48,946 nt of DNA from Acephala macrosclerotiorum (GCA_014904845.1 MU119539.1:2675-51620); one strand, 5' to 3'. Shown: positions 1 to 11,453, counted from the first letter of the stretch. Numbers and translations: made by a program. Notes: a model not told the origin generated them from the letters alone.

Positions 1-1340
1 AATAAAAAAATTTTAATTAATTTTTAAAGTTTTTTTTAATATTGATTTAAAAAAGTTTTTTTAATATTTTATTTTGAAATAATAAAATATTTTAATAATA
101 TAAAAAATAAAAAAATAAATTTTTTTTTTATTTTTAATAATTTTTATTATTTTAAATTATTATTTAATTTGTAATTAATTTAAAATTTTAAAAAAATTGA
201 AAAATATTAAATTAATTTTTTTTTATTAAAATTAAATTTCAAGTTTTTTTAAATATATTTTAAAACAATTTTTTAAACATTTTATAAATTTTATTATTTT
301 TATATAAAAAATTATTAATTTAATTAAAATATTAAATAAAAAATAAAAAAAAATATATTAATATTATAAGATTAAAATTTGTAAATATTATAAAAAAATA
401 AAAAATAAAAATACAAATATTCAATTTATTATATTATTTTAAAAAAATTATATTTATATAATTCGAATATTTATTTATAATTAAAATTTTTTTATTTTTT
501 CAATTTTAATTTTAATATATAAATCAAATATTTTAATTAAATAATTTCGATTAAATTTATTATTTAATCAATTATTGATTGAAAAAACAAAAAAAACTTT
601 TTTATTTAATATTATATTTTATATTTATATATTTTATAAAGAATTAATTATTTTTTTATAAATAAAAACAATTAATAATTTGATTTTATTTGTACAAATA
701 ATAATCAATAAATTAATAAATTTTTGAAATTTATTTTAAATTATTTTAAATTATTTTAATTATTTTTTTATTATTATATATTTTTTTAATTATAATTCTT
801 TTTATAATTTAATAAAAATCAATTAAAAATTTTTTTTTATTTTAATTATATATATTTTCAAATAAAATATAATATTTTTCGATTATTATCGTATATTAAA
901 TAAAATAAAAAAACAATTAATTTAAAATATTCAAAAAATTATATTATTATTAAATATTAATAAAAAATTATATATATTAATTTAAAAAACTTTTCTATTA
1001 TAAATATATATTTTATTTTAATTCGTAAAATGTTAATATTTCTCAAATAAATTGATTTGAAACGTTTTTAATAGTATTTTACAAATTTAAAAAATCAATT
1101 TTTATTTAAATTTTTTTTAACGATTTTTTCAATTAAATTTTTTATTATTTAAATAATCGAAAATATACTACAAATCGAAAATTTATTGATTTGAATTATT
1201 AAAACTTTTTTTTAAGCTTTAAATAATACAAAGTAGTACAAATAAATAGTTTTTTATTTAAAAATAATTCGAGTTTAATATTATTACATTAAAATAATTC
1301 GATCGAATAAATAGTTTTTAGTTATCTCAAAGTAATTAAA
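1..1340. repeat. AT-rich RIP-type block
   Basis: Almost only A and T with a few CG-containing islets, and stop codons in every frame. This is the composition left when repeat-induced point mutation has acted on old transposons in filamentous ascomycetes. No terminal repeats or protein remnant could be read, so the original element cannot be named. The composition changes abruptly to balanced DNA near 1340. Confidence 0.85.
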
Positions 1341-2971
1341 GATTAATTCTCTATCGCATAAAGCAAAAGCCTCTTTTATTTGAGTCTCGTCAATCGCTAT
1401 TTTGATTATTTAAAGATAATGGAGAGTTAATTTTTATGAAAAATTTTGTGTGTGCATTGGTAGGGTCTGTGCATTCAGTGTGGATCTCGGTTATTGGTTG
1501 GCGGATGAAGCGAGGGCTGCGGTGGAAGCTTACTTAAATAGGAGAGCAAAAAGGGGTTTGAGTTTGTGGACGAGGTTTTCGGTGGTGAGGATTTGAGGGC
1601 AGCGGTTGCGAGCCAGCCCTTTTAGTCTTTAACAGAAAAGCAATTATAAGTGTTGTGATATTCAATGCCATAAAAGTAGTGATATGAAACAGAACTTTGA
1701 AGAGCAACCGCTCTTACTTGTGGGAGTATTTCAGAGCTCGCTGCAAAATTCCCCTATTCAGCGAGATTCTTTAGCGAGCGAGAGCCTGAAAGACAGTGAT
1801 GTGCCCCTGAACTCGCTGCCTGAAAAGCCTGAAGCAAAACACGTGCGGGCGCGACAGGACGCGCTAAATTAATCGCGTTTGTTGGGAATCATTCTAACGC
1901 TTCAAATCTTCTCAGACTCTCTCCGCACATCGGTCATTCTGTTCTTGCTGTGAATACACACAACTAAGACAGTACGACGCAATCATCCCCAATTTCTACC
2001 TCTAGAGGCAATCTGCCCGTGGCCGGGTAATCCCTGAATTTCCTAGGAAAGATCACCATGGTGGGGCAAGCTGATGCAGAGGGGAATGCAACACGTTGTA
2101 TAAAGTAGGTTGTCTCGAAGAAGGTTCCTTCCGCCAAATTGCCAAATTGCCACATTATCAAGGTCAAATGCTAATATATCAACCCAGTGATCGAGGATTA
2201 CAAGCTCACTCCACGATTATCTGTCTCTCCATCGTTGTCAAATTCGCTGTAATGAACCTCCTCGGACTCATCTCCATCGTGGTACCTCACAAATGTCTTC
2301 CCCCCCGATGAGCAACCTGGCTTCTAGATCTTCTCGCAGTACGGAGATAGACTCGCCGAATCCTTTCAACCATCTCCTGAGATCATAATCGTCTGCAGTA
2401 TCGATCGCTTTCGCCAACGCGGGGGAGACAGATACTTAAGGTGGCTGGAGATAGAGAGGCAGGGAAGCATTCCTGTTCTCGCTGATGACCTCACTGAGTA
2501 GACGCACCGCTTCAGATTGAGGCATCTGGTGCATTGGCATGTGGTATTCGAGGATTTCGCATGGATATTGGCAGTGTACTTGCGGACAAACTCCGGCTCT
2601 TGTTCATAAGTATAGATGTTAGTATTAACATCAAAGTATTTGGAACCCATTGTTGCTAATGTTTCTAATAGATGGTGTTGTAGGCAACTTTCTGGAAGGA
2701 AGCTGGAGAGCGCGACCTGGGGAAAGCAATTAACGCGTATCCCTACCGAAGGTCTTTGGGGATTGATGTCAGATGGCTGGGCGGAGTAGGATGTCTCAGA
2801 TTGCTGAAATTGGGGAGACTTGGTAGCCTTCGAGTCAAAATAGTGGAGAGGAGAGTTAGGTGGCAAGGGTTGGTCTATGGCATGGAGGAGGCTATTAGGC
2901 CCGACGAGAATCAGTATTCCGAGATAGATTAAAACGTCCTCATTCATTACTCACTCGTTAGTATACCATAT
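1341..2971. other. Non-AT-rich stretch without a convincing gene
   Basis: Two weak signals only. First, on the + strand at 1471-1596 an open frame ending at a TGA (1594-1596) reads like the tail of a protein (YWLADEARAAVEAYL, then NRRAKRGLSLWTRF); it has no start and abuts the AT block, so it may be a truncated 3' end. Second, an open frame of 193 codons on the - strand (2366-2947) has an unusual composition, no recognisable domain and no clear introns. I would not annotate either as a functional gene. Confidence 0.3.
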
Positions 2972-3882
2972 TCAATACCAGGCAGGCATGCGAGGTAAAG
3001 CGCCCGCATACGGGGCGAATCTATAATCGCGTGGGAGGTCTTCCTCTGCCTTTCTCTTCCGCCCTCTTGACGAAGCCTTTTCGACGACTTGATTTACGCT
3101 CGCCTTGTGCCTTGTATTCTGACAACCGGGCGAGCTTCCATCCTCATCACAGCATGACCACCTGAATCCCTCATCGTATGTTGAGTCGTCTTTGAGATCC
3201 TCGATAATGCCATGGCAATCTTCATCATGGTCGGCCCAGAAGTCGTCATCATCGTAAACCTCCTTGTCGCCTAGAGCATTATTAGAGAGCTGAATTGAGT
3301 GCAAAGGTGCTAGCAGATGGAGAGCTTACCTGTGTGCCAGTAACATAATCTTTTGTCGTTCTTCGTGACGTCGAATTTCTGCGCGCAATTCTCGCAAGTT
3401 GTATACCGCGGCGTCAACTCGTCGTCCATTAGCGCGATCGGCTTGGGCTTCTTTTCCCTTTGACTATCATAGTCTGCATTCTCATTGTCACTACCCATAA
3501 GGCTCTCCTTGTCATCCTCGGAATCCGAATCGGCGTGGTATCTTATAACATCCTTCGCTTTGACCAAAAACTTTGTTTCAAAGCCCTCCCTCAATGCTGG
3601 CAATGATTCGCAGTATTCTAGGACCGTACGCCTCAGCAGCTCCTCATCCATAGTGTGTATGGCGTCTGCCAACACCCTAGAGACCTTTGGGGTTTCAACT
3701 CGTTGGGGTGGAGGCTGTGGACGAGGTCGTCCGTAGTTCAGGATTTCGCCGAGTGGAGGGAGACGCGTAGAATCATGACTCGGCATTATCGCATTCCCGA
3801 ATTGCGTCTTGAGAGAAGGAAGATTCTGGCTCGAACTCTTGTTGGGACTGTCAATCGTTAGGTCGGCCACTACAGAAGCCAT
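2972..3882 (-). CDS. Cysteine/histidine-rich fungal protein (zinc-finger-like)
   Basis: Two exons, 3882-3330 and 3270-2972, with a 59-nt intron (3329-3271; donor GTAAGC, acceptor CTAG), giving 283 residues. The start ATG lies in a good context (AACAATGG). The N-terminal half is low-complexity and proline-rich, followed by an acidic stretch. The second half carries CENCAQKFD (first Cys pair), CYWHTGDKE (Cys and His, created by the splice), an acidic WADHDEDCHG segment, and CCDEDGSSPGC followed by H. This Cys/His spacing recurs in a family of uncharacterised filamentous-ascomycete proteins usually labelled C2H2-like; I infer metal binding. The C terminus is basic (GRKRKAEE), possibly nuclear. 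No biochemical function is known to me. Confidence 0.8.
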
Positions 3883-4644
3883 TGTTGCTAATGTTCGTTG
3901 TGGTTGACGCTTCTGCAGCTGGAAGCTGAGCTTGTGAGGTTTGGTTCTTGATCGCGACGCGGGAAAGTGAAATGCGCACCCCTGCTCAAGTTTGCGATAC
4001 TGTCAGGTGATACCAATAAACTATTTGACTTGAACTTCGGCCGTTGATCGAGTATTGAAACTAGAGGGATCATCTTCTGGTTCTGCTCAAGCTCCGGTGG
4101 GCTTAAATATTGCCCTCGGAAACATTTCATTCAGTTTTATGTTTGATACCCTCCCTCCCCTATTTCCTCGCTTGGTTTCGCTAAGGCCCCTGAAGGATTC
4201 CGTGCTTCGCTGCTCTATCTCTTCCCTTCCTCCTTTTTCTTTCATATTGGTAATCTCAGATAGCGCCAGGTGAGAGAGATCATATTCGTTGATCTCTGGC
4301 CCACATTTGAAGTAAGCCCTTGCGGACTTCGAGCAAATTTGAAGCCGGTTCAACCTCACTATCTGACCTCAGCTTCCCGTGGTAGTAAGCGTCTTAATCA
4401 GCACCAAATTGCGTTGTGTGTTCTCAGTTGCGGAGAATACGACGCATAGAGACTCCGTGAAATATGATTAGAGTTTAAATTTCTCCTCTAGAAAGGATAT
4501 CGTGGGACTGATCTGCGAAATTCCTACATAAATGCAAGCGCGAGGAAGTATTGGCAAAACCTTCTTCCATCAAGGCCGTTCGCAGCTCGCATAGTTTCTA
4601 TTCTCGCCTTCGATCCAATTTTCACTTCTAATTTGAGTAACAAG
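3883..4644. promoter_or_regulatory. Divergent intergenic region
   Basis: 762 bp between the start of the cysteine-rich gene (-) and the start of the dioxygenase gene (+), so it should hold both promoters. The last 100 bp before 4645 are pyrimidine-rich, as is usual for fungal 5' leaders. No specific regulator site could be identified. The short open frames here carry no coding signal. Confidence 0.5.
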
Positions 4645-5767
4645 ATGCCTACCAAGTCATACTTTGACAAGTTTCCACCCTTCCCCAATGATATCGCAGC
4701 TGCTCAACTACCCCGCATACATCTTTCAAAACTTCTAGCAAATGATAAGACGGAATCTAACGCTCTTTTCGAGGCTTCTAGGAAATTGGGGCTCTTCCTT
4801 CTCGATTTTGAGGATTGCGAAGAAGGAGAAACATTCCTCAAGAATGCCGAAACCATGTTTGACATCAACAAGGAGATGAATGAGACGGACATTGAGGAGA
4901 TGATGAAATATGCTTACCATCCTCCACACTCTTTATTTGGGTAATTACTTCCCAGATGGAGACCGAAGTTTCAATATTTATTCGTTCAGATACAAAGCCC
5001 TCGGTGACCTCAAAATCGAAGACGGACGTCCAGATCGCTGCACCTTTTACACCGTATCGCAGGACGACATGACCGCTCTCTCAAAGCCGCTCTCCCATCC
5101 TCAAATAATCGAGACCCACCGTCCACAGATCTCAGCATATATCAAACAAGCCCACTCAATCATCACCCTCATCTGCTCCCACCTCGATTCTCAACTCCGT
5201 CTCTCACCTGGGACATTCGCTTCCATGCAACCAATAACCTCCCCTTCTGGAACCGGTCTTCGAATGCTGCGATATCCACCTCAGCCTGAAGGAGATCGCA
5301 GAACGAGCTTGCTGGGACACACAGATATTGGATCCTTGACTATTCTTTTCAACATTACAGGCGGTCTGCAAATCCTCCTTCCGGACGCTGATCCCACAGA
5401 CGATTCTGGCTGGGTCTACGTCAAGCCCGAACCGGGTTGCGCGATTGTCAATCTCGGTGATGCGATGGTGGAATGGAGTGGTGGAATTCTGAGGAGTAAT
5501 ATGCATCGCGTTACTTTTGCACCAGGCGAGCAGGGCAAGGTTCCAAGATATAGTCTTGCTTATTTGGTGAGACCTTTTGGTGATGTGTCTATGAAGAGGC
5601 TTGCTGGTGGAAGGAGTTTGATTCCAGAAGTGAAAGATGGGGAGGAGGATAATTTGATGAATGCGAGGGATTGGGAGATACATAAGGCTGTGGGGATTAG
5701 GTCCGGGAGGGATAATGCGAGAAGTAGGGGAGGTTTGCCTTTGAAGATTGAGGGTGAGGCTAAATAA
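4645..5767 (+). CDS. 2-oxoglutarate/Fe(II)-dependent dioxygenase (isopenicillin N synthase-like)
   Basis: Exons 4645-4940 and 4990-5767 with a 49-nt intron (GTAATT...TTCAG) give 357 residues. The splice restores the family's SLFGYK motif. The N-terminal DIOX_N-like part (about residues 1-110) begins with a PRIHLSKL segment. The catalytic domain shows the facial triad: HTD in LLGHTDIGSLTILF, the distal His in SNMHRVTFAPGEQ, and the 2-oxoglutarate-binding RxS in PRYSLAYLVRP. Length and order fit the plant/fungal IPNS-like oxygenase family, which hydroxylates, desaturates or cyclises small molecules using 2-oxoglutarate and O2. The substrate cannot be told, and no biosynthetic core gene is adjacent. 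The ATG was chosen at 4645; a longer frame upstream has only a TTG. Confidence 0.92.
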
Positions 5768-5778
5768 GGAGGAGTTCT

Positions 5779-5935
5779 TGCTATAGTAAATTTAATGAAG
5801 CTAAAAGCCTCTCTTCCTTTTTATAGAGCAATTTTGCGTGTTTAAGCTCCGAAGCAATATAGAATATACGCTTAAATCTCGATGTTCGGCAATACAAAAG
5901 AAATTTGCTTGTTCGTTGTGTGCTGTTGAGTAGTA
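5779..5935 (+). repeat. Dispersed repeat, copy A
   Basis: This stretch matches 9271-9413 in the same orientation along about 140 bp, with mostly transition differences and a few small gaps. Shared landmarks are TATAGAATATACG, CTCGATGTTCGGCA and TTGTTCGTTGTGTGCTGTTGA-like sequence. It begins about 12 bp after the dioxygenase stop codon, so it may serve as that gene's 3' UTR. The identity of the parent element is unknown. Confidence 0.75.
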
Positions 5936-6524
5936 TAGTTCGAATACTTGTTAAGACTGTCGGCCGTTAGCCCTACGAAAGCAGTGCTCCAGACTTCCAC
6001 TCCAGACTTTTTGAAGAACCAATTACAAAGCTTGAAAATATACATTTTAAGCTTTTACAAGGGTTTTATAACTTTTATAAAGGCTTTAAGATTACGTAAA
6101 GGGGGTAAATGAGCTTCCATATATTCTTGTAAGGGTGAAAAACAAGGGTTAAAGCCATTCGAAGGGTTGAAATCAAGGGTTGAAACCACTCGAAAATATT
6201 CCGAGTACTTATAAAGGCCCTTTTTTTTCGGGATGCTTTCGAGGTACTTCGGGCGGATTAAAAAAAAGTTGCTAGACGTGCTTTGGACGTGCTTTCGAGT
6301 CCTTTTTTTTTTTTTTTTGTGCATTAAAGTCTGGAACATGCTTTTTTAAGGAAGGTCGAACATTGCAAAATCCAATTCACCAAGTTTCTTGCTTCATTCT
6401 CAAGTATTCCGTAATTTTTTAAATGCCATAAAAGAAATACCATTAGCTAAATACAAAACTTGCAAGAAAATCCTCCACTGTGTTTTGAGCTGAAAAGTTT
6501 GGTTAAGGTGAAAAGTTCTTCGCT
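5936..6524. other. Intergenic, with a short imperfect internal repeat
   Basis: No gene seen. Between about 6143 and 6194 a roughly 21-bp unit (CAAGGGTT.AA.CCA.TCGAA) occurs twice with two or three substitutions, and a T-rich homopolymer run lies at 6302-6319. The sequence looks like decayed repeat material between the dioxygenase gene and the 3' end of the esterase gene. Confidence 0.5.
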
Positions 6525-8399
6525 TCACATGACAGTACACTGAGAGGAGCAGCTCCCAGAATCATCCTCAGGCGCCTGAGAGGCCTGACCCTGCAAAGCT
6601 AATTGTGCTTCTCTCTCATAAAGCTCCGCCTTTTCCCTCTCTCGGTTGGCCTGCTCCACCTCTTGCGCCTTCTTATGGAGCCTGGCGATTATTTGTGCTG
6701 ACAACCATTCCAGATTGTATTTGAGAGACTTAGCCTCCAAGGCTTGTTCAGGAGTCAAATTCTCAGCGCTGCGCATCGCTTGCTCGAGTTGGCGCACAGA
6801 GCATAGAACGTCGTGCCTTTTTTCGTCCAAGACCTCCACAGTGAGAAGCTCGAGGCCTAGCACTGCTCGTTGTACGGTATTTACTTCACGAAGGCGATCT
6901 CGAGCTGTGTTGATCTGATTCTGCCATGGCCAGAGGATCGAGGCGATAGTAAGTGGGCCAACAAGAGTCAACGGCAAAATTATGGGCCATAACAACGAAA
7001 AAAGCCCCCGCAGGATGGTAATCAAATTAGATCTTTCCGTTTTTAGTTGTTCCACCTCGGCTTCTATAGCTTTTACCTCCAAATCCATCCCTTCGTGATT
7101 GAGTACAGTCTTTGCGAGCTCTATTGACTCAACAATGCCGATGGGAATGTTCTCCGGGGCTATGTTAAATGGTCAGCAAACTTAAAGTTTGTGTTGGAAC
7201 TTGGCACCGACCTGCTATATACTTATTGGGGTCCGAGAAGAGACGTTCCCGCAGGGGAAGTGTCACAGTATACTCGGTCGCTCTCACCGCGGAGTCTGCA
7301 AAATTAACCAAGTTTTTCAAGACCAGTTGATACACTGGGTCGGTTTCGGAGAAGAATTTGCAGATCTTGCTGTGGTTTCTGTTGAGATAAATTGTCGTCT
7401 CTCTGCTTTGACTTAGCCCAAGGGTGGCTGAAGTGTTATTGACGACCTGAAAAATGTTAGCTAGATATTAGATCAACTTACTCAGTATATCAACTTGCCA
7501 GGCCCAGCCTATATATATCATGAGGTAAAGTTTCGCAGAAACTGAGGATTCGATAATATTCGAGGAGAGGGCTGAAGTTTGCTTGCAGTCGTTCATTGTA
7601 TTCACTGTATTCTGTCGTGCTTTCGAGCAACTTGTTATCTGGTGTTTGGGAGACTGTTTTGATAATGCTAGCAAGGGTAGATCCCCAACTGCTATGACTG
7701 GATCCTCGGTGTGGAGTTCCGAAGAATGCAATGCCGTATGTGAAAGCCCATATGGAAGCATACGATCCATCACCACTCCTGGCTTGGGCAAGCGCCTACT
7801 TCATGTTAGAAAAACGTACCTAGACGATGATTTTCAATTATACGAGAAATAGCAGCACGAACCTCTTTCACAATAAGACCTCCAAGACTGTGAGCAATGA
7901 ATATGATAGGCCTGCATGTGGCACCCTACCCAGTGTCACTGATGTAATTGGTGGTTATTATATTGGCAACTTACCCTCCGTGCTAACCAAAGCTGGTTCA
8001 ATAGATTCGATGCATGGTCTTCGATAGAAGCCGATGAAGTAGAAAAGGCGACGTTGGCATTGTATTGAAACCCGAGAATCCTTGCTCCGGGGAGATCCTG
8101 CGGAAGGAAATCCGTTATCCAGTTCTTCTTTGAGTCGGGATGCGTCCAAGTGTCATTGGGATGGTTGGGATTATCCCATATGTTCATGCCATGCACTGTG
8201 ATGAGGCTATCGTCCTTAGCTCTTCGCCAAGAAGAAATGTTGATAAAAATGACTTACTCCAATGTTATATCCAGAGTCTCAGGAAAATGGAGTTCAACCA
8301 GCGGATTTCGATTTTGTTGGTTCTCCTCAGCCTCAGCCTACATCTCGTCAATATCAACCGCCTTTCGATAAGTATAGTTCAAGATGATTGGCTGACCAT
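6525..8399 (-). CDS. Serine esterase/lipase-like membrane protein with CaaX-like C terminus
   Basis: Reconstructed exons (-): 8337-8258, 8221-7975, 7925-7863, 7795-7499, 7446-7212 and 7159-6525, about 518 residues, plus a 5' exon that may end in the ATG at 8399-8397 (donor GTCAGC) or extend to 8693. Order: VHGMN strand, the nucleophile elbow RPIIFIAHSLGGLIVKE, AFFGTPHRG (typical of fungal DUF676/SERAC1-like hydrolases), the SATLGL and ICKF segments, a helical region, a hydrophobic hairpin near the C-terminal third (LLWPIILPLTLVGPL), then a coiled coil and C-terminal CTVM. Joins restore conserved motifs: LGL|VVNNTSATLGL needs a GC-AG intron (7498-7447) and KE|ALAQARSGD a 67-nt intron. The intron at 8257-8222 would be only 36 nt, so the N terminus is uncertain. 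Inferred role: ester or phospholipid hydrolysis at a membrane. Confidence 0.78.
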
Positions 8400-8460
8400 T
8401 TCCCTTAGAGTGGTTCTTGGATTGGGTGCACAGAAATGCTTCTTGGAGAAATATTTGTGT

Positions 8461-9797
8461 TGAGGATGTGAACCGTTCACAAGAAAATGAGAGCTATTCT
8501 CATTCAAGGCTGCGAAGATTGTAGGCTGCCTGGAGAGTAGGTGGCTGAATAAATGCCAGTTGTGGCCCAAATAAATCAGAATGCTATGCTCTTTATTATA
8601 TGCTAGACTGAAGAGAGTGGCATTGGGCGCCTGTTGAATTGAAAGGCTGTATGGGTGGGCGAGAGAGGGAGAAAAGATCATCAGGTTGAACAAAAAATGT
8701 GATATTTAACATATTTGTTTGCAAGGGTGTCGAATGCTGGCCACCCCTCACTGTTGGTGGCTGAGAATGTACATCGAGGGCCATGCCATTGGTTGTGTTC
8801 TCTGCAAGGCTGTGCTGCGCCTCTGTAAGGAGGGTTACACAGTCGGCCAACACAACCCAACAGAAGTTCCGAGGCAGAATCCCTAGACATTTGCTGGCTT
8901 AGCAAGTTGGCGCGCGCCTAGTGTTTCGAAGTCTAGGAAGGGATGGGATCTTATCACGTGCTAAATGAACTAGAGCGTGTGATTTTGAAGGGTATAAACG
9001 GAGCTGATTCTTTTGAATCTCCGTGAGAAATATATTTATAATGAAAATTTTAATTTGGATAAAATAAAGCAACGCTTTTTTGAGGGCCTTATAATAGAGT
9101 ATGGCAAAGATCATTGATTCTTTACTTAGTAGATTTTAAGGCGAGAGATCTTCGGTAATAGACGAAGCGAGCGTATTTGCGCCTTTTTGTGAATCCTTGG
9201 TTAGGACAATCATCGCATAAAACTAAACTCGCTGAATTCGGCGGCCATCGCACCTGAACATTGCGTTTAGCTGTAAATTGAATGGAGCTAATAGCCCCTC
9301 TTTCTTCTCACAGAGCGATTTTGCGCTCCTAGCACTATAGAATATACGTTTAACTCTCGATGTTCGGCAGCACAAAAGGAATCTGTTTGTTCGTTGTGTG
9401 CTGTTGAATGGTGTTCAGCATATTTGGTGCAATTAAGGAGAGTCTGGTGCCCATGAATCCGTACATAACCTTTCTTGATGATCTGGGCTCAGTGCATTTA
9501 ATCGCTTGGGTGATTGTCAAGGGGTCGCCCGACACATTCACGAGCGCTTTTGTGAACATGATTTGCCTGACTGTTCACATTATCACTTTCGTTCCACAAC
9601 GAATAAACTGATCACGGCTATGATTCACAGACTCTCCCTATAAATACCACTTAGAAATGGTAATCGTTCTTGTACAGCTTCCCAAAGACTCCACTCTAGA
9701 ATGTCAAGATTAGTTTTGAATTTTTCGTACAGTCTAGAGGCAACCTCTTAACCCATCATTGAGCCACTCGACACATTTCAAGGATCGTTAAATACCC
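8461..9797. other. Intergenic region upstream of the esterase
   Basis: No convincing gene on either strand. Contains copy B of the dispersed repeat (9271-9413). Short overlapping open frames between 8596 and 9114 lack domain content. An open frame at 8379-8693 (-) might form the first exon of the esterase gene, since its frame and phase fit the donor at 8396, but its composition is not persuasive. Confidence 0.5.
9271..9413 (+). repeat. Dispersed repeat, copy B
   Basis: Diverged direct copy of 5779-5935, about three quarters identical by eye and dominated by transitions. The two copies bracket the esterase gene, about 3.4 kb apart. No flanking target-site duplication was recognised, so these may be truncated copies of a longer interspersed repeat. 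Confidence 0.75.
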
Positions 9798-10394
9798 ATG
9801 TCAGCACCACAAACCATCGTAATCGGCGGCCACACATGTATCAATGTTCCCATGCTCTACGTCGCTTACTTGTCCTCAATAACCGGCTACTGGGAACGCT
9901 ACAACTGCACATCCGGAACCAAACCTACAAAACAACACGGGTACGTATCCACAAAGGACCTCCTCCAACTCGGAACCAGCAATCTAGCCACTTGCATGGA
10001 CATCAACCTCATCTCCAAAAACGGAGCCATGAAAATCCACGTCCCGCCCTACATATCGCCCTTTGTTCCAGGCTATCAAAGTAACAGACCAAAGACACAA
10101 GAAGGTAAAGATGCAAGAAAAGCGTTGAAAGCTGCTTGGAAAGCTATGTTTAATAAGCATGGATCGACGATGGGGAGAGTTACTGTTGAGGTCGTTACGG
10201 GGTATGCTGCGAGGAAGGAAAATGTTAGATTGGTATTGCAGGACCTTCTTGGGGATATGGGGTTCTCGGGTGAGCATCATGACATCGTGTTTGAAGAGAC
10301 GGAGGTGAGTGGAACTACGAGAGTTGATCTTGGGACTAAACCTCCAACTTTCTTTATTCAGGAGAGGCCGACGCAGATCAGTGTACCATCCTGA
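9798..10394 (+). CDS. Hypothetical protein
   Basis: Single uninterrupted frame of 198 codons with an ATG in an acceptable context (ACCCATGTC). I do not recognise a family. The N-terminal half is mixed hydrophobic (PMLYVAYLSSITGYWERY) with two cysteines. The middle is basic and helical (RKALKAAWKAMFNKHG), followed by a beta-like VTVEVVTGYAARKENVRLVL segment and an acidic C-terminal part. There is no clear signal peptide or transmembrane helix. Codon use and frame length support a real gene, probably lineage-restricted. Confidence 0.55.
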   Translation: MSAPQTIVIGGHTCINVPMLYVAYLSSITGYWERYNCTSGTKPTKQHGYVSTKDLLQLGTSNLATCMDINLISKNGAMKIHVPPYISPFVPGYQSNRPKTQEGKDARKALKAAWKAMFNKHGSTMGRVTVEVVTGYAARKENVRLVLQDLLGDMGFSGEHHDIVFEETEVSGTTRVDLGTKPPTFFIQERPTQISVPS

Positions 10395-10637
10395 TGGAGA
10401 AGTAAAACCTTGACCTGTGAGATTGGGTAGCCTAAGTTGTAGGCGGGGTTTGTTATAATCAGCGATGACTTTCAATTTCGTAATCCATCTTTTTGGAGAT
10501 AAGTTCTCCTTGAGGTTTTCGCGTTCCGTTCTTGATTAAGAGAGCTTTTGTTGCGGGTTGGTTGTGGGTAAGTACTATGTGAGAAAGGCTCTGCGTGCAA
10601 TTGTTCTCGATTGTTAGTCTAGCGATGATATATGATT

Positions 10638-11453
10638 TTAGATTCTAGAAACAATATGCATGGACTTCCTTAAAAGAATAGAAATGCCATCTCGTTCATT
10701 AAGCACGTCTTTTCTTCTCCTATGATAAGAAAAGGCAATTCTTTGGATCTTATTTCCTCCATCCATTCGCAGCGAAAGAAATCTTGTGGTCTCTCCTGCA
10801 AAAATGCTTCGAGGACTATCAGACTTTGACTTGAGCTCCTCCATATTATCACGCATCTTCATGCGTCGGCGGATTCTACCAATGATATAAACACCACCCA
10901 CCACCAGCCAATAAAAACTATTCAAAAGGGCGAAAAGTGCACTCAACCAGACCAGTATCAATGCAATTGTACCACACTGCACCCGTTCGGAGTACGGGTC
11001 ACCCAGAACTCTCACCCCGCTGCTCGCGGCTACTGTCACTAATGTTACAACCACCGCAATTCCCTGTGGTTTCTAATGGAGTTGTTAGTGATGTTTTGAT
11101 GACTGGAGCAGCGGATTGGAGATGGGTGGAAGTGAAAAGATTGGCGCCGTGGCCTTTGTCGTCGACTCGTTGCTGCGGTTTCCAATCTAGAGGTATCATT
11201 ACTGTACATCTCCACCTAATCCCATTAGCCGTGTCGATACGTACAAGATGAAAAGACAACGAACAGCAACTATGTAGTATTCACTCATAGTACCCTGCTT
11301 CTGACCAGCCAAGAAAAGCACGAGAGAGAAGGCTAACAGGACTGAAGTCCTTGGTCGATAGCGGCCGTTGCAATTGCCTCGCAGACATCTGAGATAGTTT
11401 AGACGCCATCTGGACTCAACACATTGTGTCTTCGTTGTTGAGAATATGGACGA
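10638..11453 (-). CDS. Small multi-pass membrane protein, structure uncertain
   Basis: The 3' exon is clear: 11072-10638, opened by a strong acceptor (branch CACTAAC, then CCATTAG). It encodes IAVVVTLVTVAASSG and, further on, IALILVWLSALFALL plus FYWLVVGGVYIIG, so at least two or three membrane helices, then a basic cytosolic tail. Upstream, near 11350-11240, another hydrophobic segment (LLAFSLVLFLAGQ, then SEYYIVAV) is coding-like and may be an earlier exon ending at 11241, but no ATG lies in its frame; the nearest ATG codons (about 11431 and 11410) are in a different frame. A one-base shift or an unrecognised intron is needed. The layout resembles Sur7-type or other fungal cortical membrane proteins. 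I treat the gene as real but unresolved, possibly damaged. Confidence 0.4.

Noticed and set aside
2366..2947. 193-codon open frame on the - strand
   Set aside because: No domain, odd composition and no intron structure despite its length; kept only as a note, not called a gene.
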